This document shows, piece by piece, positions 24,583 to 32,820 of a stretch of DNA of 50,562 nucleotides. Each line of letters begins with the position of its first letter. Within the stretch, counting starts at the first letter, position 1. Both the position numbers and the translations under genes were made by a program. The stretch spans positions 1 to 50,562 of the forward strand of contig QAKV01000026.1 in assembly GCA_003343625.1 (NCBI GenBank), in the 5' to 3' direction. The stretch is from Clostridiales bacterium. Its GTDB lineage: Bacteria; Bacillota; Clostridia; Lachnospirales; Lachnospiraceae. The notes below the pieces were generated by a model that ran no database searches, was not told the DNA's origin, and saw only the letters and a list, made by a program, of their open reading frames with translations.

Positions 24583-26055
24583 ATGCATGTTGATAGCACA
24601 GGATTGTTTCAGAAGCTGATGCACAAAATCCCACTGCTTCGGAGTCTGAAAACTTATATTTTTGTTCTGATGCTGGTGATAGGGATCGTGCCCAGCATCA
24701 TTCTGCGGATCGGGATACTGGAAAGTTACGAGGAAAGGGCGGTTTCCCTGCGGGCCACGGACGTATATACGCAGTATATGATTATCGCGAACCATCTGCT
24801 CAATTATAACTATTTGCAGGACACGACTTCGGAAGTCATCAACGCGGAGCTGGAGCAGATGTCCAACCTCTACGACGGGAGGGTGCTCATCATTAACGGC
24901 AATTTCCGGATCGTCAAGGATACCTATGGAATCAGCGAGGGAAAAACCGTCATTTCCGAAGAGGTGATCAAGTGTTTCAAAGGGGAGAGCACCACCCGCC
25001 ATGATTCCACGAACGGATACATCGAAATGACCATTCCCATCGTGGAACAGGTGGAGAAGGACGACAAGGAAACTTCGCAGGTCAGGGGCATGATTCTGGC
25101 CAGCGCGTCCACGGACAGCATCGTGACCACGCTGGATATCATGAAGCGGAAAGCGCTGATTTTGGAGATCGTGATGGCGATTGTCATCGTGGGGGGAGTG
25201 TTCGTCTTTTCCCACATTCTGATCCGGCCCTTCAGCCGCGTCACCCAGGCCATCAATGAGGTCAAGGACGGTTTCACTGACGAGCCCATTTCCGTTCCCG
25301 ACTATATCGAGACGGAGCATATCGTGGATGCCTTCAACCAGCTGCTGGCCAGGATGAAGGTGATCAACGATTCCAGACAGGAGTTCGTGGCGAACGTGTC
25401 CCATGAGCTGAAGACCCCCATGACTTCGATAAAAGTGCTGGCGGATTCCCTCAATCAGCAGCCGGATGCGCCGGTGGAGCTGTATCGGGAATTCATGCAG
25501 GATATCACGGAAGAAATCGAACGGGAAAACAAGATTATCAACGATCTTCTGGCCCTTGTGAAGATGGATAAGACCGAGGCGAAGATGGATATTTCCACCG
25601 TGGATATCAATCAGCTGCTGGAAACGACGCTCAAGAGGCTCCGGCCTATCGCCCGCAAGCGGGATGTGGAAGTGGTGTTCGAGAGCATCCGTCCCGTCAC
25701 CGCGGAGGTGGACGAGGTGAAAATCTCCCAGATCTTCACCAACCTGGTGGAAAACGCGATCAAATATAACAAGGAACACGGCTGGGTCAAGGTCTTGCTG
25801 GATGCGGATCACCAGTTTTTTACCGTGGAGATTTCCGACTCCGGAATCGGCATTCCGGAAGGAGATTATGAGCATATTTTCGAGCGGTTTTACCGGGTGG
25901 ACAAGTCTCATTCCCGGGAAATCGGAGGAACCGGCCTGGGGCTTTCCATTACCCGGAACGCGGTGCTGCTTCACAGGGGTTCCATCAAGGTCAGCAGCGT
26001 GGAAGGCGAGGGAACATGTTTTACGGTGAAAATCCCCCTTTCTTACATCAAGTAG
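24583..26055 (+). CDS. HAMP-domain sensor histidine kinase
   Basis: The product has 490 residues. Transmembrane helices lie at about 24-44 and 187-207 with a roughly 140-residue extracellular sensor between them. A HAMP domain follows (about 208-258), then a dimerisation domain with His274 in VANVSHELKTPMTSIK, and a catalytic ATPase domain with the N box NLVENAIKYN, DSGIGIP and GGTGLGLSI. The extracellular part looks like a Cache/PAS-type sensor with no recognised ligand. It is paired with the preceding regulator and followed after 12 bases by a GerMN lipoprotein that may modulate it. Confidence 0.92.
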   Translation: MHVDSTGLFQKLMHKIPLLRSLKTYIFVLMLVIGIVPSIILRIGILESYEERAVSLRATDVYTQYMIIANHLLNYNYLQDTTSEVINAELEQMSNLYDGRVLIINGNFRIVKDTYGISEGKTVISEEVIKCFKGESTTRHDSTNGYIEMTIPIVEQVEKDDKETSQVRGMILASASTDSIVTTLDIMKRKALILEIVMAIVIVGGVFVFSHILIRPFSRVTQAINEVKDGFTDEPISVPDYIETEHIVDAFNQLLARMKVINDSRQEFVANVSHELKTPMTSIKVLADSLNQQPDAPVELYREFMQDITEEIERENKIINDLLALVKMDKTEAKMDISTVDINQLLETTLKRLRPIARKRDVEVVFESIRPVTAEVDEVKISQIFTNLVENAIKYNKEHGWVKVLLDADHQFFTVEISDSGIGIPEGDYEHIFERFYRVDKSHSREIGGTGLGLSITRNAVLLHRGSIKVSSVEGEGTCFTVKIPLSYIK

Positions 26056-26067
26056 GAGGCCGCTTTC

Positions 26068-27033
26068 ATGAAAGACAACGGAATGAAGAGAGATTGCAAA
26101 ATTCCATGGAGATGGCTCGTATTCGCGATCCTCGTTCTTCTGCTGCCCGCGCAGGGCTGTGGCGGGGGAAACGAAGAAGAGCAGGGGGAGGTCATTTCCG
26201 TTTACTACATCAATAAGCTGGAAACCAGAATCACTGCCGTAGAGCGCGTGCTGGAGAGCTCGCAGGTCGAAGAACGGGTGGAAGAGGTTCTGGAAGCGCT
26301 CGCTGAAAATCCGGTCGAACTGTCTTTGCGCACGCCGGTGAGCGGTTTTGAGATCAAAAGCTGGAAGCTTCAGGAAACCCAGCTTTCCCTGGATGTGAGC
26401 GAAGAATATAAAAAAATTCCCGCCACTACGGAAGTGCTGGTGCGCGCCGCGCTGGTGCGCAGCCTGACCCAGATCCCGGGCGTCGATCACGTGGAGATGA
26501 CGGTGAACGGAGAAGCGCTGACGGACAGTCTTGGCAGCGTTGTGGGGCCGATGACGGCGGATATGTTCATCGATAATGCCGGCAACGAGATCAACGCCTA
26601 TGAAAAGACGAGAATCAAGCTGTATTTCGCCAACGAGACGGGAGATGGGCTGGTGGAGAGCCTGGTAACCCGGATCTACAGCACAAATATCTCCATGGAA
26701 AAGCTGGTGGTGGAGCAGCTGGTGGCGGGCCCGGGAGAGGACAGCCCGGATTCCTATCCGGTGCTCAACCCCAGTACCCGGGTGCTCGGCGTTACCGTCA
26801 AGGACGGCACCTGTTACGTCAATTTCGATGACGGCTTCCTGACCCAGATGTACAATGTGACCGGAGAAGTGGTGATCTATTCGATCGCAAACTCCCTGAT
26901 CGAACTTCCGAACGTGAATAAAGTGCAGATTGCGGTTAACGGAAAAACGGATCTGATCTATCGGGAAACTTTCGACCTCTCCACGGTATTCGACAGGAAT
27001 CTGGATCTGGTTTACAACAGCGACGGAGAATAA
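26068..27033 (+). CDS. GerMN-domain lipoprotein
   Basis: The product has 321 residues. A basic start and a hydrophobic segment end in PAQGCGGG, a lipobox-like site with Cys near residue 31. The rest contains two GerMN domains, one about 45-170 and one about 190-310 (TRIKLYFANETGDGLVESLVTRIYS, LEQLVAGPG-like VVEQLVAGPGEDS, and GTCYVNFDDGFL are typical). GerMN occurs in spore germination protein GerM and in LpqB, the partner of the MtrAB system. Its place right after a two-component pair supports a role as an envelope-side regulator of the kinase. A GGAGG site precedes the ATG. Confidence 0.88.
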   Translation: MKDNGMKRDCKIPWRWLVFAILVLLLPAQGCGGGNEEEQGEVISVYYINKLETRITAVERVLESSQVEERVEEVLEALAENPVELSLRTPVSGFEIKSWKLQETQLSLDVSEEYKKIPATTEVLVRAALVRSLTQIPGVDHVEMTVNGEALTDSLGSVVGPMTADMFIDNAGNEINAYEKTRIKLYFANETGDGLVESLVTRIYSTNISMEKLVVEQLVAGPGEDSPDSYPVLNPSTRVLGVTVKDGTCYVNFDDGFLTQMYNVTGEVVIYSIANSLIELPNVNKVQIAVNGKTDLIYRETFDLSTVFDRNLDLVYNSDGE

Positions 27034-27039
27034 GGATAT

Positions 27040-29307
27040 TTGAGAAGACCGTTGTGCGCAGGGCTGCTGCTTCTCCTGGCCATCTGGCTGCCCATCGCCC
27101 TTTGGGCGGGGCGGCCGGACGGACAGGAAGGGAGAGGCCAGCCCTCGCCGAAAGAAATATGGAAATCGCCCTCCTTTTATGAGGGGAGGGAGCTGCTGCT
27201 GGAGGGCACAGCAGCCCGGCTTTTTGAACCTGCGGATGGGTCGCAGGAAAACCTGTCATTTGCCCTGTCAGAAATCACATCTTTTTCGGAATCTTTTTCC
27301 CCCGCACAGGATAGCCGAGTGCTCTGTTATTTAAAGGAAGGGGAAGCTCTGCCCAAAACCGGAAGCCGTATACGGATCAGAGGGGAGGGGGGAGCGTTTC
27401 GGCCCGCCTCCAATCCGGGAGAGTTCGATCTGGCGGATTATTACGGCAGACAGGGATTCGTCTGTTCCCTGTGGAATGCGAAAGTGGAGGCACAGGGAGA
27501 GGACTTTTCCCGGTTCGGACAGGCCCTCTACCGATTTCGCAGGAATACGGCCAGACTGTATTGGAAAGTGCTGGGCGAAGAAGACGGGGCATTGGCGGCG
27601 GCCATGGTTCTGGGCGGGAAAAAGGAGATCGGAGAGGAAATCAAAACCCTTTACCAAAACGCCTCTATCTCCCATCTTCTGGCAATCAGCGGCCTGCATA
27701 TCACCATGATCGGAATGGGATTTTTTTCCTCCCTGCGGCGGCTTAAGATCCCGCTGTGGCCCGCCGCCCTGCTTTCTGCGGCCTTCCTGACCGGCTATGG
27801 AATTATGACGGGGATGAGCGTTTCTACCCGGCGGGCGGTGATCATGTTCCTTTTTCTGCTGGCCGGACGGCTCGTAGGGCGCACTTCGGATACCCTCACC
27901 TCCCTCACTGCGGCTGCGGCCGCGATCCTGATTCCCTCCCCGGAATCGCTCTTCGACGCGGGATTTCAGCTGTCCTTCGGAGCGGTGGCCTCCGCGGTGA
28001 TTCTGGCGCCCGTGCTGTCGGAGGAGGGGGGTGGGTTCCCCGGATTGTGGAAGGGGAGAAAGGCTTTTATCCGGAAGATCCGGAAAAGTTTCCTGTCCAG
28101 TTTCGCCATCACGCTGGGCACGCTTCCCATGCTCTTATGGCATTTCTACAAGTGGAATCCGTGGTCCATATTGGCCAATCTGCTGGTGATCCCGCTGATG
28201 AATATCCTCTTGCCCCTGCTGCTTTTCCTGGCCCTTCTGGGCCTTCCCGCACCCTGGATTCCGCAGCTGGTGCCCGCCCTGAAAGTTCTGTTTTCCCCGG
28301 TGCGCCTGATTTTCTTTCTCTACCGGCAGATCTGTTCGTTCGTGGTGTGGTTGCCGGGAAGCAGCTTGCACACAGGGGAGCCAAAGGCCTGGCAAATCGC
28401 CCTGTTTTTATTGGGGCTGGCCCTGCTCATATGGAAAGGAAGGGATGTGCGGCCGTCCCTCCGATTGGGGCTGGCGGCGCTTTTGACCGGGATTTTTCTG
28501 ATCCGGCTGCCGGGTTCGCTGACTGTCACAATGCTGGATGTGGGACAGGGGCAGAGCATTTGCGTGGAGACGGAACATCATGAATTCTGGCTGCTGGACG
28601 CGGGGAGCACTTCCAAAAACCGCACCGGTTATTATCAGATCGTACCTTATCTGAACTATCGGGGAGCGCGGCGGCTGGAGGGGATCTTTATCAGCCATTG
28701 GGATGAGGATCACGTCAGCGGGCTGGAGGATATTTTCGGGTGGGCCAGGGAGGATCAGATAGCGATCGAAAGGCTCTATTTGCCCCAAAGCGGACTGCGG
28801 GACGAAGCCCTGGAAAAGCTTCTGGATCTGGCTGAAGACTACGGGATACCGGTGACGCGGCTGCGGGCGGGGATGGCGCTTACGCAGGACGGACTGGAGA
28901 TCCGGTGTCTGCATCCCCATGAGGGCCAGGCTGCGGCGGACCGAAACGACGCTTCTCTGGTGCTCAGGATAGAGCAGGGAACATTTTCCGCCCTGTTCCC
29001 CGGGGACCTGCAGGAGGAAGGGGAGAAATGGCTGCTCACGCGCTATGGGACGGAGGCGCTCCGGGCGGATCTGCTCGCCGCCGGGCACCACGGGGCGAAG
29101 AACGCTTCCTCCTCAGCCTTCCTGAAGGCAGTATCGCCCGGGGCGGCCCTGATTTCCTGCGGGGAAAACAACCCTTACGGCCACCCGGCGCCGGAGACGC
29201 TTCAACGATTTGAGGCGGCCGGGACGCCCTGTTTCATCACGGCGCAGAGGGGAGCGGTGACGGTTCTGGTGAGGGAGGGGAAAATGGAAATCCGCTGCTT
29301 TTCTTGA
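27040..29307 (+). CDS. comEC: ComEC/Rec2 DNA-uptake channel with metallo-beta-lactamase domain
   Basis: ComEC forms the membrane channel for single-stranded DNA in transformation. The 755-residue product has two N-terminal hydrophobic helices, a soluble DUF4131-like segment (about 50-180), a multi-pass competence domain (about 185-480; SHLLAISGLHITMIG and STRRAVIMFLF are signature stretches), and a C-terminal metallo-beta-lactamase domain (MLDVGQGQSICVE, ISHWDEDHVSGL). The last keeps the HxxxDH metal motif, so the nuclease-like domain may be active. The start is TTG at 27040, seven bases after the GerMN stop with a weak AAGGA site. Comparable proteins are 750-800 residues. Confidence 0.93.
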   Translation: MRRPLCAGLLLLLAIWLPIALWAGRPDGQEGRGQPSPKEIWKSPSFYEGRELLLEGTAARLFEPADGSQENLSFALSEITSFSESFSPAQDSRVLCYLKEGEALPKTGSRIRIRGEGGAFRPASNPGEFDLADYYGRQGFVCSLWNAKVEAQGEDFSRFGQALYRFRRNTARLYWKVLGEEDGALAAAMVLGGKKEIGEEIKTLYQNASISHLLAISGLHITMIGMGFFSSLRRLKIPLWPAALLSAAFLTGYGIMTGMSVSTRRAVIMFLFLLAGRLVGRTSDTLTSLTAAAAAILIPSPESLFDAGFQLSFGAVASAVILAPVLSEEGGGFPGLWKGRKAFIRKIRKSFLSSFAITLGTLPMLLWHFYKWNPWSILANLLVIPLMNILLPLLLFLALLGLPAPWIPQLVPALKVLFSPVRLIFFLYRQICSFVVWLPGSSLHTGEPKAWQIALFLLGLALLIWKGRDVRPSLRLGLAALLTGIFLIRLPGSLTVTMLDVGQGQSICVETEHHEFWLLDAGSTSKNRTGYYQIVPYLNYRGARRLEGIFISHWDEDHVSGLEDIFGWAREDQIAIERLYLPQSGLRDEALEKLLDLAEDYGIPVTRLRAGMALTQDGLEIRCLHPHEGQAAADRNDASLVLRIEQGTFSALFPGDLQEEGEKWLLTRYGTEALRADLLAAGHHGAKNASSSAFLKAVSPGAALISCGENNPYGHPAPETLQRFEAAGTPCFITAQRGAVTVLVREGKMEIRCFS

Positions 29308-29360
29308 AGGGACGGATGTGGTATGATGCTGACAGGGGAAAAGAAGCGAGGAGGAATATC

Positions 29361-30368
29361 GTGCAGCAGTTGTTGGAGGACATCAAAAGCGGCCAGCTCA
29401 AACAGGCTTATCTTTTGTATGGAGAAGAGGCCTATCTGCGCCTGCAGTATCGGGATCGGCTGAAAAACGCTCTGGCCGACCCGGCGGACACCATGAATTT
29501 TCACCGGTTCGAAGGGAAAAGCATCGCCCCGGCCGAGCTCATCGATCTGGCGGAAACCATGCCTTTTTTCGCGCAGCGAAGGGTGATTCTGGTGGAAAAC
29601 AGCGGCTTTTTCCAAAAGAGCGCAGAACAGCTGGCGGATTATCTGAAAAATCCGGCCCCCACAGCTTTCTTCATCTTCGTGGAGACTCAGGTGGATAAGA
29701 GGAGCAGGATGTTCAAGGCGGTCAGGGAGGCCGGGCGGGCGGTAGAATTCGCCCCTCAGACGGAGGAAACGCTGAGGAAGTGGATTCTGGCGCAGATCAA
29801 AAGAGAGGGAAAAAAGATTTCGGCCGAGACCCTGAACAGGTTCCTCACCATGACCGGGACGGATATGGAACATATCAGCAACGAGCTGGAGAAACTGTTC
29901 TGTTATACGATGGGCCGGGAAGCCATTTCCCCGGAGGATGTGAATGCGGTGTGCATCCGCCAGATAAACGGCCGGATCTTCGAGATGGTGGAGGCGATCG
30001 CCCTGCGCCGTCAGCAGCAGGCGCTGAAGCTGTATTCTGACCTGTTGGCCTTAAAGGAACCGCCCATGCGGATTCGGTACCTCATCGCCAGGCAGTTCAA
30101 CCTCCTTTTGCAGGTGAAGGCGCTGAAAAAAGCCGGCTGCGATGACAGAACCATCGCGGAAAAGACCGGTCTAAAAAGTTTCCTGGTCAGGAAATACGCG
30201 GCACAGGCCTCCCGGTTTTCAGGGCAGGAGCTGAAGGAAGCGCTGACAGCCTGCGTAGAGGCGGACGAAGCGGTGAAGACCGGAAGGATGGGAGACAGGA
30301 TGAGCGTGGAGCTGCTCATCATTCGTTACAGCAGAGAAAAGGAGAGAGGGAGAGCATGGGAAATCTGA
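29361..30368 (+). CDS. holA: DNA polymerase III subunit delta
   Basis: HolA is the clamp-loader subunit that opens the sliding clamp. The 335-residue product shows QAYLLYGEEAYLRLQYRDRL, AETMPFFAQRRVILVENSGFF, the KWILAQIKREGKKIS linker, and the MTGTDMEHISNELEKLFCY and IFEMVEAIALRRQQQALKLY helices of the family. The start is GTG 29361 with AGGAGG at ideal spacing; the longer frame from 29304 is rejected. comEC-holA adjacency is common in Firmicutes. It overlaps the next gene by 13 bases. Confidence 0.93.
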   Translation: MQQLLEDIKSGQLKQAYLLYGEEAYLRLQYRDRLKNALADPADTMNFHRFEGKSIAPAELIDLAETMPFFAQRRVILVENSGFFQKSAEQLADYLKNPAPTAFFIFVETQVDKRSRMFKAVREAGRAVEFAPQTEETLRKWILAQIKREGKKISAETLNRFLTMTGTDMEHISNELEKLFCYTMGREAISPEDVNAVCIRQINGRIFEMVEAIALRRQQQALKLYSDLLALKEPPMRIRYLIARQFNLLLQVKALKKAGCDDRTIAEKTGLKSFLVRKYAAQASRFSGQELKEALTACVEADEAVKTGRMGDRMSVELLIIRYSREKERGRAWEI

Positions 30369-30856
30369 TATTCGTCATCGTCATTTTTGTGATCATCTTC
30401 AATTCGGTAAAAAAGGCGAAGGGAGGGAGTTCGAAGACGGCCAGGACAGCCGGACGGGATGCTGAAAGAGACAGTTGGAACAGGCGCTTTGCCAAAAGCG
30501 CCGCGCCGTCGGCCGGAACGGGCGGAGAGAAAAAAACGGAGTCAGCCAAAAGGACCTCTGCTGCGGCCGCCAAAAAGACTTCGCCCGGACCGGATCAGGA
30601 GCTTTCCACGACGGAATATCTGCGGCAGAAAGCATTGGAAGACGCCCGGGAGCACGCGGCCGAAAAGAAGCAGGAAAATCTGCGCCTCTATCATGAAACC
30701 GGCGGAAAGATGCCGGGGCAGAGACATCTGAGCTGGGATCCCGTGCCCCGGGATATGAAAGTGGTTCGCTGCGGTTACTGCGGCGCGGAAAACCTGATTC
30801 CCGAACGGTCGAACCGGAAAAACTATACCTGTTATTTCTGCAGAGAGGATCTGTGA
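30356..30856 (+). CDS. Small membrane-anchored protein with C-terminal zinc ribbon
   Basis: The product has 166 residues. Residues 3-16 form a hydrophobic helix (NLIFVIVIFVIIFN). It is followed by about 95 residues rich in Lys, Ala, Ser and Glu, probably disordered or coiled, and a C-terminal zinc ribbon with CGYC and CYFC spaced about 18 residues apart. I do not recognise a named family. It overlaps holA by 13 bases and ends the operon, converging on glmS with 11 bases between the stop codons. A role at the membrane with a nucleic-acid or protein partner is conceivable but not shown. Confidence 0.7.
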   Translation: MGNLIFVIVIFVIIFNSVKKAKGGSSKTARTAGRDAERDSWNRRFAKSAAPSAGTGGEKKTESAKRTSAAAAKKTSPGPDQELSTTEYLRQKALEDAREHAAEKKQENLRLYHETGGKMPGQRHLSWDPVPRDMKVVRCGYCGAENLIPERSNRKNYTCYFCREDL

Positions 30857-30867
30857 AAGGAAAGCCT

Positions 30868-32694
30868 TCACTCTACGGTGACGGATTTCGCGAGATTTCT
30901 GGGCTTATCCACGTCCAGACCCCGTCCCAGAGAGACGTAGTAGGCGAAGAGCTGCAGCAGGACGATGGCCAGGGAGCCCATAAAAAGGGGCTCCGTCTCC
31001 GGAACGAAGAGAACGTAATCGGCGACCTGGGAGAGATCTCTGTGTTTCGGGGTAGTGAGGGCCAGGACGAAGGCGCCCCGGGTTTTCACCTCCACGATAT
31101 TGCTTAAGGTTTTCGGATAGATGCGATCCGCCGTGGCGACGGCGATGACGGGAGTCCCTTCCTCCATGAGGGAGATGGTTCCGTGCTTGAGCTCCCCGGC
31201 CGCATAGGCTTCGGAATGAATATAGGAAATCTCCTTGAGTTTCAGGGAACCTTCGAGGGAAACCGCGTAGTCGATTCCGCGTCCCATGAAGAAAACATGG
31301 TCGGCGGCCAGATAGCGGTTGGCCATAAACTGAAGCTCCTCCTTATCGGAAAGCAGTCCCTGAACCTGATCGGGCAGATCCCTCAGGGATGAGAGGAGGC
31401 CGTCGAAGCGGGTTCGATCGATAGTCTCCCGGATCCTGGCGAATTCGGCCGCCAGGAGATAGAAGGCGGCCAGCTGACAGCTGTAGGCCTTGGTAGTGGC
31501 CACGGATATTTCCGGCCCCGCGTTGGTATAGAAGACGCTGTCCGCTTCCCGGGCGATGGAACTGCCTACCACGTTGACGATGGCGAGAACGCGGCTGCCC
31601 CGGGCCTTTGCGTCCCGCAGGGCGGCCAGGGAGTCGGCGGTTTCTCCGGACTGGCTGACGATGATGACCAGGCTGTCAGGCTCGCAGATGGGATTGCGAT
31701 AACGGTATTCGCTGGCCAGATCGGTTTCCACAGGGATTCGCGCCAGTTCTTCGATCGCGTACTTCCCGGTGACGGCCGCATGCCAGGCGGAACCGCAGGC
31801 CACGATGGAGATGCGGCGCAGCCGTCGGATCTCCTCCTCGGAAAGGCCAAGATCGTCCAGATCGATCCGACTTTCCTTCAGGCGGGGGAAAATGGTATTT
31901 CGCAGCGCTTTGGGCTGTTCGTGGATCTCCTTGAGCATGAAATGCGCATAACCGTCCTTCTGGGCTGCGCTCACGTCCCACTGTACCGTGACGGGTTCCT
32001 TTTGAAGGCGCTCCCCGTCCAGAGAATAGAAGCGTATATGCTCGTCGGAAAGGGTGGCGATTTCCTCGTTCTCCATATAATAGACAGTGCGCGTATGTTC
32101 CAGCAGGGCGGGCACGTCGGAAGCGATGAACTTCCCTTCGCCGCAGACGCCCACGATCAGCGGGCTGTCCTTGCGCGCCGCATAGATGTGGTGGGGATGA
32201 TCCAGAAACATGATGCCCAGGGCATAGGAGCCCTCCACTCGATGCAGCACTTTCTCGATGGCTTCCACGGGATCGCCGCGGTAATATTCCGTGAGCATGT
32301 GGGCCAGCACTTCGGTGTCCGTTTCCGAAGAAAACACATATCCTTTTTTCTCCAGTTTCGTCCGCAGTTTCCTGTAATTTTCGATGATGCCGTTATGCAC
32401 CACGGCGATGGTATTTTCCTGGTTCATATGGGGATGGGCGTTTTCGTCGGAAGGGCAGCCGTGAGTGGCCCAGCGGGTGTGGCCGATGCCGCAGGATCCC
32501 GGCAGGGCCTTTCCGGAGTCTGTGAGCCTTTCCAGAACCGAAAGCCGGCCTGCAGCTTTCGCCATCCGGATTTTTTCACCGTCGAAGACAGCGATCCCGG
32601 CGGAGTCATAGCCCCTGTATTCCAGTTTGGAAAGACCGTCCAGAATGATGGGAGCCGCCTGCTGTTTCCCGATATAGCCTGCAATACCGCACAT
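30868..32694 (-). CDS. glmS: Glutamine-fructose-6-phosphate aminotransferase
   Basis: GlmS makes glucosamine-6-phosphate from fructose-6-phosphate and glutamine for cell-wall synthesis. The 608-residue product starts MCGIAGYIGKQ, whose Cys2 becomes the N-terminal nucleophile. It has the glutaminase motifs GIGHTRWATHG and SETDTEVLAHM and two SIS domains (VACGSAWHAAVTGKY, VSQSGETADSLAALR, FFMGRGIDYAVSLEGSLKLKEISYIHSEAYAAGELKHG). The start at 32694 has GGAGG 8 bases upstream. No glmS ribozyme is present: the leader is only about 90 bases. Instead a terminator-like hairpin lies between the promoter and the gene. Confidence 0.97.
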   Translation of the reverse strand: MCGIAGYIGKQQAAPIILDGLSKLEYRGYDSAGIAVFDGEKIRMAKAAGRLSVLERLTDSGKALPGSCGIGHTRWATHGCPSDENAHPHMNQENTIAVVHNGIIENYRKLRTKLEKKGYVFSSETDTEVLAHMLTEYYRGDPVEAIEKVLHRVEGSYALGIMFLDHPHHIYAARKDSPLIVGVCGEGKFIASDVPALLEHTRTVYYMENEEIATLSDEHIRFYSLDGERLQKEPVTVQWDVSAAQKDGYAHFMLKEIHEQPKALRNTIFPRLKESRIDLDDLGLSEEEIRRLRRISIVACGSAWHAAVTGKYAIEELARIPVETDLASEYRYRNPICEPDSLVIIVSQSGETADSLAALRDAKARGSRVLAIVNVVGSSIAREADSVFYTNAGPEISVATTKAYSCQLAAFYLLAAEFARIRETIDRTRFDGLLSSLRDLPDQVQGLLSDKEELQFMANRYLAADHVFFMGRGIDYAVSLEGSLKLKEISYIHSEAYAAGELKHGTISLMEEGTPVIAVATADRIYPKTLSNIVEVKTRGAFVLALTTPKHRDLSQVADYVLFVPETEPLFMGSLAIVLLQLFAYYVSLGRGLDVDKPRNLAKSVTVE

Positions 32695-32740
32695 GTGATA
32701 AACCTCCTTATGAAACTGACAGATAACAACAGAAGAAACG

Positions 32741-32776
32741 AAAAAAGCGCAGTGATCCCCTTTTTGATAACTGCGC
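32741..32776 (-). terminator. Terminator-like hairpin in the glmS leader
   Basis: On the minus strand GCGCAGTTATC pairs with GATCACTGCGC (one mismatch), followed by TTTTTT. It begins about ten bases after the predicted start point of the glmS promoter. It could end the upstream LytTR transcript or attenuate glmS. Confidence 0.7.
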
Positions 32777-32791
32777 CTTTGCATATTTTAA

Positions 32792-32820
32792 AGTATATGC
32801 GGAAAGCGAAAAACTGTCAA
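32792..32820 (-). promoter_or_regulatory. Consensus sigma-A promoter of glmS
   Basis: On the minus strand a perfect TTGACA, 17 bases and TATACT. The TGA within the -35 hexamer is the stop codon of the upstream LytTR gene. It is the strongest-looking promoter in the window. Confidence 0.85.

Noticed and set aside
23806..26490. 894-codon minus-strand open frame across the regulator and kinase genes
   Set aside because: It mirrors the plus-strand genes in a GC-rich third-position region, has no ribosome binding site and no recognisable motif. The plus-strand frame has clear catalytic motifs.
32695..32816. glmS ribozyme
   Set aside because: The leader is about 90 bases and mostly occupied by a terminator-like hairpin; the ribozyme core needs a longer and different fold.
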